Of a DNA stretch of 64,000 nt, positions 59,001 to 64,000 are shown one piece after another (position 1 is the first letter of the stretch; the number at the start of each line of letters is the position of its first letter). Source of the stretch: Durusdinium trenchii (taxonomy: Eukaryota; Sar; Dinophyceae; Suessiales; Symbiodiniaceae); the NCBI GenBank assembly GCA_963970005.1, contig CAXAMN010003002.1:223757-287756 (forward strand), given 5' to 3'. A program made the position numbers and the translations under genes. A model generated the notes under the pieces. The model had not been told where the DNA came from and searched no databases. It saw only the letters and a program-made list of their open reading frames with translations.

Positions 59001-60303
59001 GGTTGGTGTGGCTGGGTTGCTGCTGGGCAAGGATGGCGAGTCAGCAACCGATGGCTGCTCCAACACCCACCAGCTGTTGTAGGCTACGAATGGGGAGTCG
59101 GTTGACCCGGTTGAGGGGTAGGCCATACTTTGTGGCTGCTTCTTTTAGCTGCTGCGTGGTGACTTTGCTTGTTTGCAGCAAGCGAACGACGTCCTTGGCG
59201 GCTTCTTGGATGGTGGGGTCGAAGGTAGTGACCCATTGTTGGATCTCTGGGTGGTTCCAGCCTTCGGGGATATCGTCTTGCAAGACGTCGGTGAGGGCTG
59301 GTGGTTTTGGTGGTGGTGGAGTGGGTGCATGGGATGGGGCGGCCGGTGCGGAGGATCGGCTGGTGCTCTTGACTGGTGTGAGTGGGTTGCCCAGGTCGTG
59401 GAGCTTTTGACGTGCACGAGCCAGTTCATCGTTGGTGTTTTTGAGGGCGCGTAGAGCGGTGCCTTCCGCAGGTGCTGGAGAGTGAGTTTGCAGTTGGTCG
59501 ATAAGTAGTTTGATGAGGGGAGCGTGAAACGCTCGGGCGTGGGTGGTTTTGTTGGGGATGTCTGTGCTCTGTTGGGTGTGGAGGGTCTCCGCGATGCCGT
59601 CAAGGTCAAGGCGCTTTTCACGGAGTTGTTGGAGAAAATGGGTCACGAAAACCGACTCCGCTATGCTTCTGGTGGCAATAAAACCTGTGTATTTGCCGTT
59701 GCTCAGTGTGCGGGCGGTGAACTCGGAGGTGCCGTGGTAAGCCAATTGCCACGGGAAAACCTCAAAGGTTGGGAGTCCTGCCACGCCTGCTTTTCGAGAC
59801 CACTGGGTGGGTTGGATTGTACGATGTAGTTGGTGGCCGTGCAGAGTGTTGGAGTCCCAATGTTGCTCGGTTGGGTTCCAAGAGTCTGGAACAGGTGGAG
59901 TGGGGGATGGGATGTGTGGTGGTGGTGGGGCAGGCGCTGTGTTGCCACGTGCGGTGGGTGGTGGCGGTGGGCTGTGTTGGAATGTCGATGGTGGTGGAGT
60001 GACAGGTTCGGCCGTAGGCAGGGGTGGCGGTGGCGGAGGTGGAAACTCCGGCTGTGAGGTTGGTGCCTGTGGTGGTGGTGTATGCTGCGATGGCGGTGTG
60101 TACGGTGGAGTCACATACGGGTTGGAGTGGTGGACGTGGTGTGTACGGAGTGCGTGGGTGAGTGGGCCATAGGTGCCTGTGGGGCTGTAGGTGTGGTGAG
60201 TGGTGGTGGGAGGGGAAGTTGTGGTATCCGGGTTGGTAAGCTGCTGATGATGTTGCTGCATCAAATAGTGATTCCAGTAGTATTGCTGCCACTGCGCGTC
60301 CAT
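56017..60303 (-). CDS. GIY-YIG nuclease plus Penelope-type reverse transcriptase, one in-frame UGA
   Basis: From the ATG at 60303 (MDAQWQQYYWNHY) one frame runs 1428 codons to TGA (56017-56019), broken only by UGA at codon 421 (59041-59043). The N-terminal part is Pro-rich (residues 30-130), then more structured, with a likely coiled coil (LKNTNDELARARQKLHDLG). Numbering from the first ATG after the UGA (58965), residues 65-162 look like a GIY-YIG nuclease: GHFYVGST (86-90), Arg97, Glu150 in WIQEHHYIANWMPTLN. The RT follows: HWQKGRTIISYFQSLSG, NDDLVGFFNSV (Asp near 630), YKQIRGAGIGSQLSPALCN and YYRYVDNRF (Asp767, Asn768). The Y-x-Q-x2-G motif B resembles Penelope-like elements. Nuclease before RT is the permuted order known for the Naiad/Chlamys group. 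Asn replaces the second Asp of motif C. Confidence 0.85.
59041..59043 (-). other. In-frame UGA between N-terminal region and GIY-YIG domain
   Basis: Reading on the minus strand, ...GVGAAIGC is followed by TGA and then, in the same frame, LAILAQQQPSHTNLTQLF. No other stop occurs between 60303 and 56019. It may be a true stop with reinitiation at the ATG 75 nt downstream, readthrough, a selenocysteine codon, or a mutation in this copy. Confidence 0.8.
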
Positions 60304-60804
60304 GGTGGCTGGGCGAAGTATCACTGGATCGTGGGCTAGGAGCACCGATTGTTGATTTGAGCAAGCTGAACATGCGAGATCACGTCTGGGAGTGTCAAAA
60401 GAGGGAGTAAGCAGTGCCAGTGGAATCAAGTGGCGTTAACACAGTTATCCTGTCAGAGACCAAGGTGACAAAAGAAGAACAAGAAAAACCGGAAACAGCT
60501 GAGAAAACTGGAATACTGCAGAAATCAAGAAACAGTTTTCCGTGTTGATCCAAGTCCTTGGTTAGTGAGTGACTCGCCGCTGAAACGCACTGTTTTTTCG
60601 TTGTGCAAAGTGAAACCGAGCGTGTTGGTCTGCGGACTGAGTTGAGCCGATGTCCGAAGATGATGGTGGGCATGTTTGTAGAAGGCGGTGGCAAAACCGT
60701 GCATAAACATGAAAACTACGGAAGGTGTATGGGTAGGAATAGTTGTTGTGTGAATCATCCCCGGATAAATCATGATAGGCACCTCAGAAGCTGCGGCTGC
60801 TTGA
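60304..60804 (-). other. 501-bp spacer between ORF b and the nuclease-RT frame
   Basis: No conserved frame. An overlapping minus-strand frame (61706-60525) runs across it, but its sequence inside ORF b is the out-of-frame shadow of that ORF, and its tail has no recognisable domain. A promoter or spliced-leader acceptor for the downstream frame would be expected here; none is obvious. Confidence 0.5.
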
Positions 60805-62298
60805 TCACTGGTTATCTGCATGCCACGGGTCCGTAGCGGGGTCATAGTTCTGGTGTGACAATGGCAGGGGGCGCCCCTGTGTGTCCACCCTTGTCGTAGA
60901 GGGGTGGAGCATGACCACTGGGGGTGGTGGACCCAAGTCGGAGGAACCAGCTTGTGGTGGGATGAAGGGGGTGGGCTGTTGTGTTGGAAGGTGATAATGT
61001 GCTGGCCACGGGTGCGTGGGTGAGGGAAAGACTGTCGGTGGTGCCACTGATGGTGTAGGCGTGTGAGATCCGCCTTGGAAGCACGGCCAGCCAGTTGCCG
61101 GGGGCACGGGCTGAAGGGGTTCGGTGGTAGCATGATGTTGTGGGGCTTGAGAGAGTGATGGTGGAGGTCGCTTTGGAAGCGGATGGACTGTAGCTGTTGA
61201 ATGTCGGTTGGTGGCAGAGGCGGTGCTTTGGGGGGTCGGGGAACCGGTGCGTGGGTCCGGCTGTCGGGTGCGGGTGGGGGTAGTGGTGCGAGGAGGTGTC
61301 TTGGAGCGCTTGTTGCGCGGTGTGCCGCCGATGGGGGATGGAAATGTCGGTGGAGTGTGGGGCTGTTCCGGCAGGGTGACAGTGGGGGTGGGAATGAGGT
61401 TGACGTATTGCCATCGATCGTGTGGTTGTTTGTTGGTGGCTGATGTGGGATTGGGTGATGCGGTGGGGAAAGTACTGCTGGCTGTGGGAGGGGAGGTGGT
61501 CGATTGGTTGGTGTCTGCTGTAGGGATGAGGCCGGCAAAAGAAGGGAGCTGGACGATGGCGTGGATGTCCGTCTGGATGTGACGGTGATGGGTGGCTGCT
61601 CGAGGGGTTGCTCGAGGGGTGGTCTGTTGGGATTCGTGCATGAGAAGCGGTGGAAGTGGGTTGGCCAGAATGGATTCTGAAAATGGAGGAGTTTGGGTGG
61701 CGACATCTTGCAAAGTTGTATGCCTGGCCGCGGCGGTGGGAATTGGGTAGAAGCGGAGAGGTGAGGTGGAACTGGGTGGAGGATCTGTCTCTGTGTGTGT
61801 TGGTGGGGAGGTCTGTGCGGCTAGGTTGGGATCCAGGAAGTATGCCGCTGGGGGAAAACGGGCCATGGTGTCAATGGCATTGAGAGCCAAGCGCGTGTGG
61901 CTCTGGATGCGTTGTACGTTGTTGTGGTAAATGGCAATGAGCCGCTGGACGGGTGGTGGAAGTGTGTCAGTGAGAGGTTGATGTCCGATAGGGGTGTCGG
62001 TAAGGGCGTTGAGGCTGTCCAGGTGTTGGTGAAGAACGAATCGGTGGACATGAAGGTCGGTGAGGATGCCCATCAGGGCATGGGGTGGTTGGAGGGTGTA
62101 TACTTCGGCCCAAAACGATTGGTCTGCCGAGATGTTGGTGGTGGCTGATGGTGCAGGTTGCGAGGTTGTGGGAACTGGATTTGGTTGAGGCTGCAGCGGG
62201 GAAGGTGGATCGTGCGTTTGTGGAGGTAGTTCCTCCGGATCTTCATTGAAGAGAAAAAGAACCTCAGACTGCTCATCATAATCGGCGGTGCTCTCCAT
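60805..62298 (-). CDS. Pro/Thr-rich ORF b of the retroelement
   Basis: From the ATG at 62298 (MESTADYDEQSEVLFLFNED) the frame encodes 497 residues, ending DPWHADNQ. The acidic N-terminus is followed by a more regular region (about residues 50-150, including SFWAEVYTLQPPHALMGIL and PPVQRLIAIYHNNVQRIQSH) that may fold. The rest is low-complexity Pro/Thr/Ser/His. No known domain is visible. I start at this ATG rather than the upstream GTG because the acidic N-terminus resembles that of ORF a (MDYDSPDWDR). It may act as a gag-like or nucleic-acid-binding accessory protein, but that is only suggested by its position before an RT. Confidence 0.6.
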   Translation of the reverse strand: MESTADYDEQSEVLFLFNEDPEELPPQTHDPPSPLQPQPNPVPTTSQPAPSATTNISADQSFWAEVYTLQPPHALMGILTDLHVHRFVLHQHLDSLNALTDTPIGHQPLTDTLPPPVQRLIAIYHNNVQRIQSHTRLALNAIDTMARFPPAAYFLDPNLAAQTSPPTHTETDPPPSSTSPLRFYPIPTAAARHTTLQDVATQTPPFSESILANPLPPLLMHESQQTTPRATPRAATHHRHIQTDIHAIVQLPSFAGLIPTADTNQSTTSPPTASSTFPTASPNPTSATNKQPHDRWQYVNLIPTPTVTLPEQPHTPPTFPSPIGGTPRNKRSKTPPRTTTPTRTRQPDPRTGSPTPQSTASATNRHSTATVHPLPKRPPPSLSQAPQHHATTEPLQPVPPATGWPCFQGGSHTPTPSVAPPTVFPSPTHPWPAHYHLPTQQPTPFIPPQAGSSDLGPPPPVVMLHPSTTRVDTQGRPLPLSHQNYDPATDPWHADNQ

Positions 62299-62521
62299 TG
62301 AAAGGCAAGAGTGGAGGCTGTGCACTGTTGGTGGTAACGATCACGAGTTTGAAAAAACGGCCGCGGTCAAAAATGGAATTGGAAAGGCAGAACGAGGTCT
62401 CGATCTAAGTGTATTGTGCATTGAAGACGGTCTAGACAAAGTCGAAAAGTGAATAAACTGAATGGAGACTGTGTTCTTTTTTTGGTCATCACACGATGTG
62501 TGAGAATGGTGCGGGGTGAAA
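62299..62521 (-). other. 223-bp spacer between ORF a and ORF b
   Basis: No ORF or hairpin is recognised, and no obvious promoter or splice acceptor. Confidence 0.5.
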
Positions 62522-63361
62522 CTATGAGCTACTGCGGCGTGAATTGAGCTCGGCCGCGGCTGCAGCTGCGGCTTGGCGCGCAATCCGCAGGATGGTCTGT
62601 TGGAGCGTGGCCGCTTGCTGCTCTGTTAGCGGTGCGTCTGGAATAGGAGGCACTGGTGGGAACACTGTAGTGGTATTGGTGGTAGTGGTTGGGTGGAAGT
62701 GAGTTGGCGGCGCGGGACGTGACGTGGCTGGTCGTCGAGTGGAATGTGCTGTGGGATTGAGGTAGTGTTTGATGTCAGTGGAAAAGTTGAAGGGTAGAAG
62801 TTGGCCGTTCCGGTGGGGACGTGGAATGGTGACCTGTAAGGGGATGCGTGTAGGTGTTGCTGAATGTGGAGCGTGGTACAATTGTGGGGGTCCCACCCAG
62901 GTGGTATTGATTGGTGGGTGCCCCGGACGTGCTTTGGGTAGAATGGGAACATTGGTGGTGAGGATGACAGGGTCCTCAGTGCTGGTAGAGGATGTGGTAG
63001 ATGGTGGTGCAGGTGGTGCTGTGGGATGCGGAAGTGTGGCTGTGGGCTGTGTTGGTGTTGGTTTGGGGTTTGTCTGTGGCGTGTTGCGTGTGGAAAGGTT
63101 CCGGTAAGATGTGTGGGAAACAGGGGGGGCTTTTGCAGGAGGTGATGTAGATGTTGTGGAGGTTTTTTCCGGTACAGTGCTGACCGGAGGGCAAAGCATG
63201 GGAGTATGCTGTGGGGAATCTTCCTCCTTTTTCGTGAGTTCCAACTTGGTGTCGTTGGTGGATGGTTCGACGGGCTCTGCCTTGGTGAGGTGTGGTGCCT
63301 CATCTTTCACTTCGATAGACTCTGTAGGAGTGCGATCCCAGTCGGGAGAGTCGTAATCCAT
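62522..63361 (-). CDS. Pro/Thr-rich ORF a of the retroelement
   Basis: 279 residues from the ATG at 63361 (MDYDSPDWDRTPTESIEVKD) to TAG. The acidic/charged first 50 residues are followed by a long Thr/Pro/Ser stretch. The C-terminal segment contains LTEQQAATLQQTILRIARQA and an Ala run before NSRRSSS, which could form a helix. No domain is recognised. Same strand and general style as ORF b, separated by a 223-bp spacer. It is either a structural/accessory ORF of the retroelement or an unrelated gene; the first is favoured by the shared composition. Confidence 0.55.
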   Translation of the reverse strand: MDYDSPDWDRTPTESIEVKDEAPHLTKAEPVEPSTNDTKLELTKKEEDSPQHTPMLCPPVSTVPEKTSTTSTSPPAKAPPVSHTSYRNLSTRNTPQTNPKPTPTQPTATLPHPTAPPAPPSTTSSTSTEDPVILTTNVPILPKARPGHPPINTTWVGPPQLYHAPHSATPTRIPLQVTIPRPHRNGQLLPFNFSTDIKHYLNPTAHSTRRPATSRPAPPTHFHPTTTTNTTTVFPPVPPIPDAPLTEQQAATLQQTILRIARQAAAAAAAELNSRRSSS

Positions 63362-63537
63362 GGGGTGGTGAGAAGGCGAAGTGGGATGTATGGAGCGGCC
63401 CGTCGAGAGTTCAAATGGCTGCGGAGAAAAATGTGTGACTGCTGGGCAGTAAGATGTAGAAAGTGTGAGGATAACTAATTGGACGGGTTTTTCTGAGCAA
63501 AGCGTAATGTGTGAGACAAAGCGTTGTCCGGGCAGCC

Positions 63538-64000
63538 TCAGAGGGAGGATGACGGCGTGTCAGCAAGGAGGTGGGAAGCTGCTGAAGAAGTGGAACTGGA
63601 ATTGGAAGCCGTCCAAAGTGCTTGATGCAGGTGTCCGCGGTGGCCGTGAGCTGCAGAAGGTCGGTCTGGGATTGTCTGGTGTCGATGGGTTGTGTGGTTT
63701 GGCTGTGAGAGTGTGGTGAGAGGGAGGCGATCTCGGGAACGAGACCTGTCTCTGCAACTGAATCGGCGAATGAGCGGTGGTGTGTTGATGGGTGATGGTA
63801 TGGCTGGGTCACGTTGGAAGGTGGCTACGGAGAGGAAGTTGGTTTGCTGTGGTGGGATGTCGAGGGTGGGGTCAATGCGGTAGTGGCCAGGGGAACCTGG
63901 TGAGCCAGGAAGGAATTGCAGCCTGTTGAGTCCACGTCGGGCGTCGTGGGCGGTGTTGATCAAGTGTCGGAGGGTGTTGCGTAGCTGCAGAAAAAGTCTG
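63538..64000 (-). CDS. Partial ORF at window edge, possible frameshift
   Basis: Reading inward from the window edge the frame gives LRNTLRHLINTAHDARRGLN, RLQFLPGSPGSPGHYRIDPT and LSVATFQRDPAIPSP, which look coding. From about 63810 the overlapping frame (63812-63411: ADSVAETGLVPEIASLSPHS, then DTCIKHFGRLPIPVPLLQQL) looks more protein-like than the continuing one. This suggests a frameshift in this copy or two overlapping ORFs. No domain is recognised, and the 5' end is outside the window. Confidence 0.45.
   Translation of the reverse strand, partial: RLFLQLRNTLRHLINTAHDARRGLNRLQFLPGSPGSPGHYRIDPTLDIPPQQTNFLSVATFQRDPAIPSPINTPPLIRRFSCRDRSRSRDRLPLTTLSQPNHTTHRHQTIPDRPSAAHGHRGHLHQALWTASNSSSTSSAASHLLADTPSSSL

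Larger units (their letters stand above)
56017..64000 (-). mobile_element. Multi-ORF Penelope-like retroelement (5' end beyond window)
   Basis: The block carries long Pro/Thr/His-rich frames on one strand, in contrast to the intron-rich DNA elsewhere. In transcription order these are a partial ORF (64000-63538), ORF a (63361-62522), ORF b (62298-60805) and the nuclease-RT frame (60303-56017). Gaps between frames are 176, 223 and 501 bp. A broken relative of its RT at 6859-7108 shows the family is repeated in the genome. Element limits are not defined. Treating the upstream ORFs as part of the element is inference from strand, spacing and shared composition. Confidence 0.65.

Noticed and set aside
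56355..59126. Long minus-strand ORFs in other frames (57431-56355, 59126-58395) and plus-strand frames
   Set aside because: Ser/Thr/Pro-rich shadows of the nuclease-RT frame, with no RT or nuclease motifs.
60525..61706. 393-codon minus-strand ORF overlapping ORF b
   Set aside because: Within ORF b it is a shifted shadow, and its tail into the spacer has no recognisable content.
60304..62521. Hammerhead ribozyme motifs in the retroelement spacers
   Set aside because: I looked for CTGATGA...GAAA cores on both strands by eye and found none. A covariance search would be needed to exclude diverged forms.
63825..63840. Spliced-leader-like TCCGTAGCCA on the minus strand
   Set aside because: Only about 10 bases match the dinoflagellate leader, and it sits within an open frame. 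No full or relic leader was found elsewhere, so no retroposed leader-bearing cDNA is claimed.
1..64000. tRNA, rRNA, CRISPR, bacterial promoters or terminators
   Set aside because: No cloverleaf with box A/B, no rRNA-like sequence and no regularly spaced direct repeats were seen; the sequence is eukaryotic.

Overview
The window looks like nuclear DNA of a dinoflagellate, most likely a Symbiodiniaceae-type alga (inference). Coding sequence is cut into exons of about 20-140 bp separated by long introns. In almost every junction I could reconstruct, the intron starts with GT, GC or GA and ends in AG followed by an exon G, which is the known dinoflagellate pattern. Gene content also fits: a CSP41-like plastid epimerase-fold gene, a TIR-like membrane protein, MORN repeats and Cys-rich CCCH-type zinc-finger exons. 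I found no rRNA, tRNA, CRISPR or bacterial-type operon. There are two assembly gaps: 13103-13502 (400 N) and 26736-26745 (10 N, inside a TTG microsatellite).

Layout. 1-143 is the end of a Cys-rich exon of a gene that starts before the window. 144-20497 is mostly intergenic or intronic DNA. It holds short hairpin elements (MITE-like), an 877-bp terminal-inverted-repeat element (5942-6818), a decayed fragment of a reverse transcriptase (6859-7108) and two zinc-finger exons (10836-10919 and 14863-14962). 20498-35254 is a CSP41-like gene of about 15 small exons on the plus strand. Its 4.3-kb intron between 26382 and 30682 contains a complete second gene, also on the plus strand (27311-30270, four exons, 537 aa), encoding a TIR-like protein with membrane segments. 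37470-41270 carries three copies of one short exon module of unknown function. 44193 to about 52.3 kb, perhaps to 54.6 kb, is a MORN-repeat gene, roughly one repeat per exon.

56017-64000 (minus strand) is a different kind of DNA: long ORFs rich in Pro, Thr and His, with few introns. Its core is a 1428-codon frame (60303 to 56017). This has a Pro-rich N-terminal region, a GIY-YIG endonuclease-like domain and a Penelope-type reverse transcriptase, interrupted only by one in-frame UGA (59041-59043). Two further Pro/Thr-rich ORFs and a partial one lie upstream. I read the block as a multi-ORF Penelope-like retroelement with the nuclease in front of the RT. The fragment at 6859-7108 is a broken relative of the same element.

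The host genes do not form an obvious pathway. Small palindromic elements recur in their introns and in the spaces between them. The strongest leads are the retroelement with its in-frame UGA, the gene nested in an intron, the TIR domain split by a membrane hairpin, and the exon module with and without an intron.
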